Assembly: GCA_028751875.1 (NCBI GenBank)
Contig: CM054135.1
Coordinates: forward strand, 63,738,693-63,802,692
Source of the DNA: Rapana venosa
Taxonomy: Eukaryota; Mollusca; Gastropoda; Neogastropoda; Muricidae
DNA: 64,000 nt
Direction: 5' to 3'
Below the pieces are notes generated by a model. The model was not told where the DNA came from, searched no databases, and saw only the letters and a list, made by a program, of their open reading frames with translations. Of this stretch, positions 10,471 to 20,155 are shown one piece after another (within the stretch, counting starts at the first letter, position 1; each line of letters begins with the position of its first letter). A program made the translations under genes and the position numbers.

Positions 10471-10546
<76 letters not shown>
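10471..10546. repeat. (CTGT)n-(CT)n compound microsatellite
   Basis: Nine or so CTGT units followed by about 19 CT repeats. Confidence 0.95.
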
Positions 10547-10549
<3 letters not shown>

Positions 10550-10849
10550 CTCCATGTCTCTGTCTCTGTGCTACCACCGTATGCTGTCAAACACCGAGGG
10601 TGTGGGGAACGAGTGCCATGAAGATAATGATAATGATAATAATGTATATATAGCTAGATCAAAACAAACATTAACAAACAACCAGAGCCTTAAAATAAAC
10701 GCAAGAACAAAAACGCTCTACTGACCTACAAGACCAACACCTACGACTGATAGAAACGGCAGCAACCCCCCACCCCCTCCAAAAATACCCAACAACCAAA
10801 AACAACAAAACTTCACAAAAAAACCAACCAACCAAACAAACAAAAAACC

Positions 10850-11085
10850 GCTGGGATTCGCAATATTCCAAGAGAGACTAATTCAATCGCACAGCACGCT
10901 ATTAGGTTTGTCCTTTCTTTCTTTTCTAGCACCCTGCAATCAGATCAGTGCTATAGAGCTAATTTCCCTGGCTATTTTCAGATCGTTGATCTGGGACATC
11001 GAATATGTTCACACGCGTGCTCTTCGCAAGGGTTGGTTTCTTTTTGTTTTAGCATCATAACATCATCGGAGATGGTGTGAATAGA
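10850..11085 (+). repeat. F5 dispersed unit, copy 1
   Basis: Contains the recurring order 'caatattcca...gactaattcaatcgcac', 'tgcaatcagat.agtgct', 'taatttccctgg..gctattttcagatcgttgatctg', then 'tgaatagaaggag' near the end. It aligns with units at 12417 and 15355. A/C-rich sequence precedes it (10660-10850). F5 is not a family I can name; all copies found are in the plus direction. Confidence 0.6.
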
Positions 11086-11261
11086 AGGAGAAGAAACTCG
11101 GTGTGTATTCATATCTGTCTCTTTTATCTCTCTTGTGTTTGCGCCTTTAAGTGTGTTTGTGTCAGGTTGGTGTTTTAAAAAAAATCTATTCGAGTGTTTG
11201 TATACTTTTTTTCTCTTTCTTTCCCTTTCCTCTTGTTCGCCTCTCTATCTATGTCTCCCTT

Positions 11262-11490
11262 TGACTTGACTTGAATTGACTTGACTCTGTGAGTGAGAGA
11301 GAGAGAGAGAGAGTGTGTGTGTGTGCGCGCTCGCTCGCGTGTTTGTGTGTGTACATACACGTAGACTCGGATATATGTGTCCTTGGATATACGTACATTT
11401 GTGCACATACCACATGCTTTTCTGGATGTGTATATATGTGTAGGTATGTGTGCATGTTCGCGCAATTGAATATGTATATATATATATATA
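11262..11490. repeat. Short ACTTG, GA/GT and AT tracts
   Basis: 'ttgacttgacttgaattgac' pentamer steps (11262-11286), then GA/GT/GC alternating DNA (11292-11345) and a short (AT)n (11473-11490). Confidence 0.75.
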
Positions 11491-11648
11491 AATGGCTCTG
11501 CATCCATAAAACACAAAACCAGAAGTTACCTGAGGACAGATACATGGAAATACGTACCATGTTTCCATCATCTGAACAGGCAAAAACCCCAAACTGGGCA
11601 ACGAAACAAAGAAACCAGCAAAGAAACAAACCTAATAGCTTTTAGCGT

Positions 11649-11768
11649 TGGATCGGTGGTCTAGAGGTAACGCGCCTGTCTAGAAAGCGAAAAGTCCGGG
11701 TTCGTATCCCGTCTGGGCCGGAAACTTTTCCCCCATCCATTAGACCATGAGTGGTGGTCTGGGCGCTA

Positions 11769-11799
<31 letters not shown>

Positions 11800-12050
11800 C
11801 GTGTGTTACAGAAAATTATGCAGCGCACGAAAAAGAACCCACGGCAACAAGAGAGTTGTCCCTGGCAAAATTCTTAGAAAAAAGCCACTCTGATAGGGAA
11901 AGAAATACAGTTGCAGACCAAAAAAAAAAAAAAAAAAAAAAGGGGTGGCGCTGCTCTTGTGGCGACGTGCTCTCCCCGGGGAGAGCAGCCCGAATTTCAC
12001 GCAGAGAAATCTCGTGACTTAAAGTGGTATAAATAAATAAATAAATAAAT
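11649..12050 (+). mobile_element. F3 SINE, full-length copy a
   Basis: tRNA-like head with A box (GGTCTAGAGGTAACGCGCC) and B box (GGGTTCGTATCCCG). The central domain TTCGGATGAGACGATAAACC plus GAGGTCCCGTGTG is shared with F2. The body then has 'aaagaacccacggcaacaag', 'ttgtccctggcaaaattctt', a run of about 22 A (11920-11941) and 'ggtggcgctgctcttgtggc'. The (AAAT)n tail is at 12030-12050. The head and domain order fit a tRNA-derived SINE with a conserved central domain; from memory the domain resembles that of MetaSINEs, which I could not check. No clear target-site duplication. Confidence 0.85.
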
Positions 12051-12164
12051 TTACTCCTCCCCCACCCCTCAAGCGGACAAACAGAATAAAAGAACAAATT
12101 AAGTACGAAGAAACCTTACAGCACTACAGGAGAACCACACGCAGAGGGCAGAGCAGAAGGAGCA

Positions 12165-12235
12165 GCCGAAAGTGCCGGACATGACAATATTCCTGAAAGG
12201 CTGAATCCGCCACTGCACAGCCCTCAGTTTCTGTT
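12165..12235 (+). repeat. F5 dispersed unit, 5' fragment
   Basis: 'aagtgccggacatgacaata' and 'ttcctgaaaggctga' align with the start of the F5 copy at 15355 ('gaaagtgccagaactgataa', 'tattccagagagctctga'). Confidence 0.5.
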
Positions 12236-12296
12236 CCATACTAAGCCCTGTAGGAAAGAAATGAACAAGAAGCCACCCTGGCTCTCTGTCTCTGAC

Positions 12297-12386
12297 TCTC
12301 TGTCTCCCTCCCTCTCTCTGTCTCTCTCTCTCTCTACCTCCTTCCCCCCTCTGTCTGTCTGTCTGTCTGTCTCTGTCTCTCTCTGT
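12297..12386. repeat. (CT)n / (CTGT)n tract
   Basis: Imperfect CT repeats with CTGT units in the second half. Confidence 0.9.
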
Positions 12387-12416
12387 TATACACCACAGGA
12401 CATCTTTAATGAAAAG

Positions 12417-12735
12417 AAGCCGTGGCTCTCTACAGAATGTCGATGTTCACAATATTCCACAGGGCCTGATTCAATTGCACATCACTCTATTACGTTGGGA
12501 TTTTTTTTGGTGTGTGTGTGTGTGTGTGGGGGGGGGGGGGGTTCTTTTGTTTTTAGCACCGTGCAATCAGATTAGTGCTGATAAGCTAATTTTCTTGGGC
12601 ATAGTTCTAGAGCGTTGTTGATCTGCAACATCTAGCGCGTCTCCCAGGAATGGAGAGGACTGGAAATTTTTTGTTGGTGTTGATTTGAAAATCATAGATT
12701 AGAGTCGCTATGAATGTAGCAACCGTTTCTGTCTC
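12417..12735 (+). repeat. F5 dispersed unit, copy 2
   Basis: 'cacaatattccacagggcct', 'gattcaattgcacatcactc', 'gcaatcagattagtgctgat', 'gttgttgatctgcaacatc' and 'gctatgaatgtagcaac' follow in the F5 order. It carries an internal (GT)n plus G run (12509-12541). Confidence 0.6.
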
Positions 12736-12779
12736 TGTGTTTGTCCGTGCCTTTTAATTTGTGCTTTGGTGTTTATGCA

Positions 12780-13100
12780 CACGCACGGACACATACACAT
12801 GTATATATGCAGGCATTCAGGCACACACACACACACATATACGCATATATGGGTATGGAAATTCACAGATATACAGAGAGACAGACACACACATGCACAC
12901 GCACGTACACACACAACACACACACACACATGCAACAACCATACACATACATGCTCATATGGACACACACTCAAAAAAGCTCATAAACAAACATATACGC
13001 ACAAAAAGACATTCAGACATACAGACAGACAGACAGAAACACATAGATAGACAGACTTACAGACACACAGACAGAAATACAATACATACACAGACAGATA
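12780..13100. repeat. CA-, ATAC- and ACAG-rich degenerate tracts
   Basis: Interrupted CA repeats (12780-12970) then ACAG/ACAT units (13010-13100). Confidence 0.85.
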
Positions 13101-13121
13101 AACACAAATGACCACCCTTCC

Positions 13122-13188
13122 AACCCCACCACCACCACCACCACCGCCGCCGCCGCCACCACCACCACCACCACCACCACCACCACCA
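13122..13188. repeat. (CCA)n with CCG core
   Basis: CCA repeats with a central CCG block (about 13143-13157). The poly-Gly/Val minus frames are artefacts. Confidence 0.95.
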
Positions 13189-13260
13189 AACATAAGTAAG
13201 AAACCTTACCATCACAGAGACTTCGGTCAGTGCCTACAGTAAACAGCACCCAAACCATAG

Positions 13261-13500
13261 ATATCTGCAACGATTCCAGAACGACTTCACAAATAATCCA
13301 AAAGGCATATGCACCAGCGCTCTTATTATTTTTGGCTGATCATTTCTTTTCTTGTCTTTTTTTATATTAAAAGCAGCCGACCTTTAATCAGACTAGCGCT
13401 GATAAAACTCCTTTCTCTGGCCGGGCTATGTTTAGACGGACGATCTGAGACATGCAGCATCATCATTATTATCCACACATGCCCACTGGATAAAAGCTCT
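13261..13500 (+). repeat. F5 dispersed unit, copy 3 (diverged)
   Basis: 'gcaccagcgctcttattatt', 'cagactagcgctgataaaac' and 'gacgatctgagacatgcagc' keep the F5 order with many substitutions. Confidence 0.45.
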
Positions 13501-13680
13501 TTACCTAAGAGTCATAAAACAGTCATGTATGGCTATATGTGGAACTAACACGTCTGGATTGTATTTTTTTTAGGGTGTATATGCTTCTGTTTATGTTTCT
13601 GCTTCTGTCTTGTCTTATTTCTACCTATCTATTTTTTGATAACTTGTTTTTCCTGTGTTTAAAAAAAAGATACATAATAT

Positions 13681-13879
13681 GCGTGCACGCACACAAACAT
13701 ACAGAAACAGGTGCGCACACGCATACACACATACACACACGCACGCACGCACATACACACGCACACACACACACACGCATGCGCACACACACACACACAG
13801 ACACGCGGCATACACACACACACACTTACACGCACACACACACACACACTTAACACACACACACTACACACACACACAC

Positions 13880-13961
<82 letters not shown>

Positions 13962-13962
13962 A
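13681..13962. repeat. Long (CA)n microsatellite
   Basis: Interrupted CA/CG repeats (13681-13877) then an almost pure CA run to 13962. It ends directly at a 5'-truncated F3 SINE. Confidence 0.95.
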
Positions 13963-13967
13963 CCGCC

Positions 13968-14226
13968 ATGACTTTTGTCTTTCGGATGAAACAGTAAACC
14001 GAGGTCAGTGTGTAAGACGCATTTAGTGCATGTAAAATAATTCACGGCAATAGGAGAATTGTCTCTGGCAAAATTCTTTAGAAAAAAGCCACCAAAATGC
14101 ACATGCAGACAAGTAAAAGAAAACAATCATGGGTGGCGCTGCTCTTGTGGTGACGCGCTCTCCCAGGGGAGAGCGGCCCGAATTTCACGCAGAGAACTCG
14201 GCCCTGGCTTAATAAAAGTGGTATGC
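13968..14226 (+). mobile_element. F3 SINE, 5'-truncated copy b
   Basis: Starts inside the central domain (TTCGGATGAAACAGTAAACC) and continues through 'attcacggcaataggagaat', 'tctctggcaaaattctttag', 'ggtggcgctgctcttgtggt' and 'cccgaatttcacgcagagaa'. The tRNA-like head is missing and is replaced by the CA run. Its 3' end passes straight into CCG/CCA repeats. Confidence 0.8.
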
Positions 14227-15292
14227 AATGCCGCCGCCGCCACCACCACCACCACCACCACCACCACCACCACCACCACCACCACCACCACCACCACACC
14301 ACCACCACCACCACCACCACCATCACCACTACCATCAACAGCAACAACATGACAACGAACAATATGAAACCTAAAGAGACCACCACCACCACCACCACCA
14401 CCACCACTCCACCACCGCCACCATCACTACACGCCACCAACAGCAACAACATACAGACGAACATATGTAAACCTAAAGAGACACCACCACCACCACCACA
14501 CCACAACCACCACCACACCACCACCACCACCACCACCACCACCACCACCACCACCACTCAACCACCACCACCACACCACACGACCACCACCACCACCACC
14601 ACCACACCACCACCACCACACACCACCACCAACACAGCACCACAGCACCACCAGCACCACCACCAGCACCACCACACAGCACACCAGCCACACCACCACC
14701 ACCACCACCCACCACCACAGCACCCACCACCACCACCACCACCAACCACCACACCCCCAACAACAACAACAACAACACACAACAACTAAACCAAAGAAAC
14801 ACCACCACCACCGCACCACCACCACCACACCACACCACCACACCACAACAACCCACCACAACAACAAACAACAACGAACAATATGAAACCTAAAGAACAC
14901 CCCACCACCACCACCACCCCACCCCACACACCATGAACCACCACCACCACCACCACCACACACCACCACCACCACCACCACCACCACCACCACCACCACC
15001 ACCCACCACCAACACCACCAACAACCAAACAACGAACAATACGAAACCTAAAGAAATGAATGAACAAGAAACACCACAACCCCCCCACCCCGACCACCAC
15101 CACCACCACCACCACCACCACCACCACCACCACCACCACCACCACCACCACCACCACCACCACCACCACCCAACAACAACAACAACAACAACAACAGCAA
15201 CAACAACAACAACGAACAAAAGGAAACCTAAAGAAAAGAATGAACAAGAAACCTCACTAAACCACCACCACCACCACCACCACCACCACCGT
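14227..15292 (+). repeat. CCA-based higher-order repeat with six unique islands
   Basis: Long (CCA)n blocks alternate with (CAA)n and a conserved island whose core is AACAATATGAAACCTAAAG. Islands lie at 14351-14380, 14451-14482, 14781-14800 (degenerate), 14874-14899, 15031-15072 and 15211-15252. The last two are longer and share 'gaatgaacaagaaac'. Units therefore range from about 90 to 330 bases. Poly-His, poly-Thr, poly-Trp and poly-Val open frames of up to 201 codons are artefacts. Confidence 0.9.
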
Positions 15293-15354
15293 GGAAGAAA
15301 CTCCAACTAGCCCCCCTCACCCCCCCCTCCCGCCTCTCCTCAAAACCGAAATAA

Positions 15355-15625
15355 AAGAAAGTGCCAGAACTGATAATATTCCAGAGAGCTCTGATCCAAT
15401 TGCACAACACTATCGCATTTTGTCCTTTCTTTCTTTTTTATATATTTTTTTTAGCGCCTTCCTGCAATCAGATTACAGCTGCCTGAAGCTAATTTCCCTG
15501 GACGGCTATTTTCAGATCGTTGATCTGAAGCGTCCAATGTGTATGGCAAAAATGTGTCGTTGGAGAAAAATCTGTTTGTTTATTTATCATTTTTTGATTG
15601 CTTCGCGCATGTTGCTATGAATAGA
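15355..15625 (+). repeat. F5 dispersed unit, copy 4
   Basis: Well-preserved F5: 'gataatattccagagagctc', 'ccaattgcacaacactatcg', 'ctgcaatcagattacagctg', 'taatttccctgg', 'ggctattttcagatcgttga' and 'gttgctatgaatagatttc'. It runs into GT and TGTC tracts. Confidence 0.6.
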
Positions 15626-15702
15626 TTTCAAATTGTTTGTGTGTGAAAATTTCTGTGTGTTGATTTGTGTGATTCCGAGTCTCTGTTTTCTCTGTGTTAA
15701 AT

Positions 15703-15704
<2 letters not shown>

Positions 15705-15756
<52 letters not shown>

Positions 15757-15853
15757 CGTGTGTCTGTATCTTTCAGTCTGACACTTTCTGTTTGCTTGTC
15801 TGTCTGTTTGTTTGTCTGTCTCTGTCGCTGTCTCTCTCTCTTTCTCTCTCTCT
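15705..15853. repeat. (GT)n then TGTC/CT tracts
   Basis: GT repeats 15705-15768, then TGTC, TTTG and CT repeats to 15853. Confidence 0.95.
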
Positions 15854-15912
15854 ATATGATTCTCTCTATTTTTATTGGTTTTCCGTCGATTTGTCAAGAC
15901 TATCTAGTCATC

Positions 15913-16007
15913 GCCGCCCTGAAAATGCTGGGCCTTTGAGAAGTTGAGGTCCCTGATGCCTCGCTCTCCTACGACAACATAGGTTATTATGGGACACCCT
16001 TACCTTT
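15913..16007 (+). mobile_element. F1 SINE, severely 5'-truncated copy
   Basis: Only the last 95 bases of F1 are present ('gccgccctgaaaatgctggg' ... 'cctacgacaacataggttat' ... 'acccttacctttt'). A perfect 12-base target-site duplication, TATCTAGTCATC, flanks it at 15901-15912 and 16008-16019. This is the signature of LINE-type target-primed insertion with abortive reverse transcription. Confidence 0.9.
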
Positions 16008-16157
16008 TATCTAGTCATCCAGGAAATTTGACCATCGGATGTGATGGGAAAAATAACCAACAAAACAAAGTAAAGTAAAGAAACAACAACAACAAAAACG
16101 CTCACACAAAATTATGCACGCACACACAAAAAGATTTCCAAGAATGAGTGCAAAAAT

Positions 16158-16310
16158 GTGCACACACACACACACACACACACGCACACACGCACGCACG
16201 CGCTCGCGCACACACACACATACGCGCGCGCGCGCGCTGTTTGTTTGTGTGTGTGTTTGTCTTTTTGTATGTATGTGTGTATGTGTGTATGTCTGTGTGT
16301 GTACGTGTGT
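16158..16310. repeat. CA/CG then GT tracts
   Basis: CA and ACGC repeats, a short (CG)n (16224-16237), then GT/GTAT repeats. CA followed by GT on the same strand makes an imperfect inverted repeat around the CG core. Confidence 0.9.
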
Positions 16311-16326
16311 TTTTATTTATTCTGTT

Positions 16327-16671
16327 ATTCTTTTTTTATGTCGAGGATAATGGAATAAGCACTCATGCGCTTTTTTTTACATCCAGTCCCCATGTGTATG
16401 CATTTTTGTGAATATTTTGTTATCCGTTCCCATCGGCACACAATGGCCTACTTCCGAAAACAGAACGGGTTTTAACGTGTGCGCAAGATGTTCTGCGTGC
16501 GTTCGACACAGGGTCTCGGTTTATAGTCTCATCTGAGGGACTTTTGGGGAGAGTGGAGTCGGCACTGATGTTAACTTCAGAGGAAAAAAAGATCCTCTTG
16601 AACGGGAATCAAACTCAGGTCAGCGCATCACGAACCCATCACGCTTAACCATCAGGCTATCCCGTCCCTCC
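16327..16671 (-). mobile_element. F2 SINE, full-length copy b
   Basis: Minus strand from GGAGGGACGGGATAGCCTG (about 16671) to an A-rich end (about 16327). The head has A box TAGCCTGATGGTTAAGC and B box GAGTTTGATTCCCG. The body has the central domain (GATGAGACTATAAACCGAGA), 'acgcacgcagaacatcttgc' and 'gtaggccattgtgtgcc'. The 3' end, 'ggggactggatgtaaaaaaa' with 'gagtgcttattccattatcc', resembles a LINE 3' end. No clear target-site duplication. Confidence 0.85.
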
Positions 16672-16691
16672 TTTCCCCCACCCCCAACCCC

Positions 16692-16692
<1 letters not shown>

Positions 16693-16788
<96 letters not shown>

Positions 16789-16797
16789 TGCGTGCGT

Positions 16798-16837
<40 letters not shown>

Positions 16838-16847
16838 TGTGTGTGTA
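16693..16847. repeat. (GT)n with GTGC block
   Basis: GT run, a GTGC tetramer block (16769-16798), and GT again. It lies next to the F2 head. Confidence 0.95.
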
Positions 16848-17214
16848 ATATCCATCTCAGTCTTTCCTGTTTTCTTGGGGATTTTTTTTGTTTTTTTGTG
16901 CACAGACCAGCACTGTGCACTAATTATCTTCTCTGTGGGGATGTTTCTTCATATATTCGCGCTCCTGGCATTGATTTTTCTCTAGCTTTGCCTTTTTTTC
17001 TGATTCCTGCTGACATGTTCTTCTTCTAGTTTGCTGTTGTTGGTTTTTTATATTTGTTTTTTTCTTCTTCTCTTTCTTGGCGGTGGAGGGAGCCGAGGTG
17101 TTGAGATAGAGGGAAGAGAAAGACTTTCTCTCGTGCTAGTGTTATGAGTTTTCATTGCTCCCACAGTCTTGTAGTGGAGGCAAGTAACGATATCAAAGTA
17201 AATAAAACGTTTAG
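16848..17214. other. Unique T-rich DNA
   Basis: No gene or repeat recognised. Confidence 0.45.
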
Positions 17215-17345
17215 GAATGTGTTCATTCTTTCGTTTGTTCGTTGGTTTATCAGTTTGTTCATTTCGTTTATTCATTCGTTTATTTATTTATTCGCTCGCT
17301 CGTTTGTTCGCTCTTTTATTCGTTAATTTGATTATTTAATTCGTT
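17215..17345. repeat. Degenerate TTCG/TTTA tetranucleotide tract
   Basis: Four-base steps such as 'tcgtttgttcgt' and 'ttcattcgtttattta'. Confidence 0.7.
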
Positions 17346-17481
17346 GATTCATTTGATTATTCAATACTTTTTCTGATACATTCATTTACTTGCACATTCT
17401 TTCTTTTTTTTCTTTTTTTCCTTTCTTCTTTCTATGTTCTGTTCTGCACATAAGTGCTTATTTATTATCCTCGATATGACA

Positions 17482-17483
<2 letters not shown>

Positions 17484-17526
<43 letters not shown>
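17484..17526. repeat. (AT)n microsatellite
   Basis: About 21 TA repeats. Confidence 0.95.
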
Positions 17527-17532
<6 letters not shown>

Positions 17533-17748
17533 TCCTTTGACTATTCACTCACAAAGTCTGACAAAAAATGGGCTGTCATTTTGATCGTCGACGTTAAAGC
17601 ACAACCGAGAAAAAATTCCAACACCACCAAAAAGCCCCCAAATAATAATCCAGATGTGGTCATCATAATTATGTTCTGCTCTCATCACGTAATTTGCCTT
17701 CGCTAGCTCCTGAAAGCTACCGCTTTTAAAGCATTAACATATTTGAAT

Positions 17749-18085
17749 GGGGAACGAGGTAGCTGGTGATTAGAGCATTGTGCTCGCAATCTGACGGCCC
17801 GGGATCGATCTACGTAAGGGGATTTCCTTCCCCTGCGATTAACATAACCATAAACGAGATCCCGTGTGCGAACGCACGCAGAACACCTGGCGCAAACGTT
17901 ACAAACCGTTTCCTCCTTTCGGATGAGTAGGCCATTGTGTACCAGTGGGAACGAATGATCATTTTTTTTTGGGGGGGGGGTGGGGTAAAATGCATGTCTG
18001 CTGGTGTCGCGTTGGACACCATCTCGGAAGTCAGATTGCAGCTACCTTAATGGTGGGCAAAAACGGTCACGTACAAAAAAATCAA
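17749..18085 (+). mobile_element. F2-headed SINE, copy c, with T-motif 3' region
   Basis: tRNA-like head (GAGGTAGCTGGTGATTAGAG; B-box-like GGGATCGATCTAC), then F2 body ('gagatcccgtgtgcgaacgc', 'acgcagaacacctggcgca', 'gtaggccattgtgtaccagt'). After 17960 the usual F2 end is replaced by T/G runs and then the T motif (GCTACCTTAATGGTGGGC, 'aaaacggtcacgtac'). This is either a subfamily with another tail or two adjacent elements. Confidence 0.7.
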
Positions 18086-18103
18086 AGTATTCGTTTCTTC
18101 TTC

Positions 18104-18703
18104 TTTGCGTTGCCTGGGTTATGTTGTGAGACCAGATCTTCTAAGGAATTCAGCAGTTGCCTGCAGGTCATCCACCGTGCCGTACAGTTTCTGCTCCAGA
18201 GGCGTGGACTCAGACCACACTTCCAGCCTTAGCGTCTGGAGAGTCCTGCAGTCTTGTAGGATGTGGGCCGTATCCTGTTCTTCTTCTCCACAGGGGCACA
18301 TAGCAGATGGTGCAATTTTCAATTTTCTGTGGAGGTGTTTATTCAGCCTGTTGTGTAGTCTGAAAATGACCACCTGTGCTTGTCGTGAAAGCTGGTGATA
18401 AAGGTCTGGTTTGAGTGGTGATCTGAAGAGAGATTTGATGATGGTTTTCATCTCCATTAGGTTGACAGGATTGTTCTCTTGCTCCTCTCTTGCCCCTATT
18501 TGGCCATCTTGTCTGCTTGTTCATTTCCTTTAATGCCGCAGTGGGAGGGGATCCGCTGGAGCTCTATGCGTAAGACGTTAAGGCTGTGCAGTGCCTTCTC
18601 CAGATCTTTCAGTTGTCCGGCATTATAGGACTGCAGCACAGAGAGTGCGTCGGTCAGGAGGACGACTTCGTGAACCTCGGAGTTCTTGGCGAGGAACGAA
18701 CTA
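18104..18703 (-). mobile_element. Non-LTR retrotransposon relic: RNase H and Cys-rich C-terminus
   Basis: On the minus strand, a frame from about 18703 reads VVLLTDALSVLQSY and then IPSHCGIKGNEQAD, the two most recognisable RNase H motifs of LINE-encoded RNase H domains (the TDS/A and HxGIxGNExAD regions). A stop follows at about 18500. In another frame (18457 to 18119) the C-terminus continues with HNRLNKHLHRKLK and CPCGEEEQDTAHILQDC, a Cys/His motif typical of the end of such polyproteins. Frameshifts and stops make it inactive. The endonuclease and RT are missing through 5' truncation. It ends in an AAGAAGAAA-like tail. Elements with C-terminal RNase H belong to I/Jockey-type groups; the clade is not resolved here. 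Confidence 0.8.
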
Positions 18704-18827
18704 AATAATTAAAAAAACACCCCAGACCTACCCTAAGTGGCAGACTTTATACATTCCACTGCCCAAAGCGTCACATTATGTTTTCTCTTCTTAGAAGCTC
18801 ACCAAACAACCTTCCGAGCGTGTTAAA

Positions 18828-19037
18828 TATCAGAGCTCGACTGATGTATGTTGCATTTCGTGTTACTGGATATGCTGCGCTTCATATGATCAGGTGTGAG
18901 GAGTCTTATGTTATAACGTATGTTGCATTTCTTGTTATCAGGTATTATGGGTTTCACGTTATCAAGTATGCTTGCATTCCACCTTATCGAGAGTGTGATG
19001 TGTTTTATATTAACAGACATGTCGTGTTTGATATATC
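18828..19037 (+). repeat. Decayed left edge of the GCGTCTTCTG minisatellite
   Basis: Units such as 'tatgttgcatttcgtgttac' and 'gttatcaggtattatgggtt' are older, diverged versions of the array to the right. This fits edge decay of a tandem array. Confidence 0.6.
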
Positions 19038-19309
19038 AGGTGTGTTGCGTCTTCTGTGATCAGGTATGTTGCGTCTTCTGTTGCGTCTTCTGTGATCAGG
19101 TATGTTGCGTCTTCTGTTGCGTCTTCTGTGATCAGGTATGTTGCGTCTTCTGTTGCGCCTTCTGTTATCAGGTATGTTGCGTCTTCTGATGCGTCTTCTG
19201 TGATCAGGTATGTTGCGTCTTCTGTTGCGCCTTCTGTTATCAGGTATGTTGCGTCTTCTGTTGCGTCTTCTGTTATCAGGTATGTTGCGTCTTCTGTGAT
19301 CAGGTATGT
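19038..19309 (+). repeat. 24/36-bp minisatellite, left part
   Basis: Units of GATCAGGTATGT plus TGCGTCTTCTGT (24 bases) alternate with 36-base units in which the second 12-mer is doubled. Variants: GTT for GTG, GCGCC for GCGTC, GATGC for GTTGC. Open frames repeating RYVASSV or CCVFCDQV are artefacts. Confidence 0.9.
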
Positions 19310-19570
19310 ACACTCCATCCCGTTCCCTTCGTTCAGCCGCAGATACTTTGTGCTTTCGAATACCCAGATTCAAACAAACCACTGTTGGCCGTCGCTCCTT
19401 CTCTGTTTCTGGTCCATCCACCTGGAATGACCTCCCTCTTTCACTTCGTCAAAAGCCTTCACTTGATTCCTTCAAATCCAGCCTCAAAACACACTTATTT
19501 CCTACCTGAGACTTTCCCCCCACATATCTGTCCCTAATTTTCAACAGCATCTTTCACCTTCTAAGTGTTG

Positions 19571-19655
<85 letters not shown>

Positions 19656-19810
19656 CGTGTGCGTGTGCGTGTGCGTGCGTAGTGCGTGCGCATGGATTTG
19701 AAATCTGCTGCTCATTATGTTTAAGGAGAGTTGCATGCCTGTAAATGATTGAGTGCAAGCGCTTCGATTTGTTTGTTTTTTACAAGATTCAGCGCTATAT
19801 AAATTCCATA

Positions 19811-19901
<91 letters not shown>
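19310..19901 (+). mobile_element. CR1/L2-like LINE 3' end with (TTA)n tail, inside the minisatellite
   Basis: Codes the last residues of a LINE ORF2 (FSVSGPSTWNDLPLSLRQ, then SLDSFKSSLKTHLF and a stop at about 19509), which resembles CR1/L2/Rex1-type C-termini. The 3' UTR holds a (GT)n expansion (19576-19660) and the typical ending 'aagcgcttcgattt' with 'cagcgctatataaattc' before (TTA)n (19814-19901). The 11-base sequence ATCAGGTATGT is present on both sides (19299-19309 and 19902-19912), consistent with a target-site duplication taken from a minisatellite unit. Clade assignment is from memory. Confidence 0.8.
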
Positions 19902-19903
<2 letters not shown>

Positions 19904-20155
19904 CAGGTATGTTGCGTCTTCTGTGATCAGGTATGTTGCGTCTTCTGTGATCAGGTATGTTGCGTCTTCTGCTCTCAGGTATGTTGCGTCGCCTGTTATC
20001 ACGTATGTTGCGTCTTCTGCTCTCAGGTATGTTGCGTCCTCTGCTATCAGGTATGTTGCGTCTTCTGCTATCAGGTATGTTGCATCTTCCGTTCTCAGGT
20101 ATGTTGCGTCTTTTTTAAAAATCAGGTATGCTGTATTTCATGCTATCAGGAGGTC
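19902..20155 (+). repeat. 24-bp minisatellite, right part
   Basis: The array resumes with 24-base units of the same sequence and variants (GCTCTCAGG, GCTATCAGG). It decays after 20115 into 'caggtatgctgtatttcatg'. The doubled 36-base form dominates on the left but is absent on the right. Confidence 0.9.

Noticed and set aside
11649..11725. A functional tRNA gene in SINE heads (also 17749, 37276, 61568 and minus strand at 16671)
   Set aside because: A and B boxes are present but the acceptor stem does not close and each is continuous with a SINE body.
14223..15310. Poly-His, poly-Thr, poly-Trp and poly-Val frames up to 201 codons
   Set aside because: Caused by CCA repeats; frames exist in all phases and on both strands.
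19005..19430. Tandem-repeat proteins on both strands (RYVASSV, RRRNIPDH, TYLITEDA)
   Set aside because: 24- and 36-base units are multiples of three, so every frame repeats without stops; they are shadows of the minisatellite.
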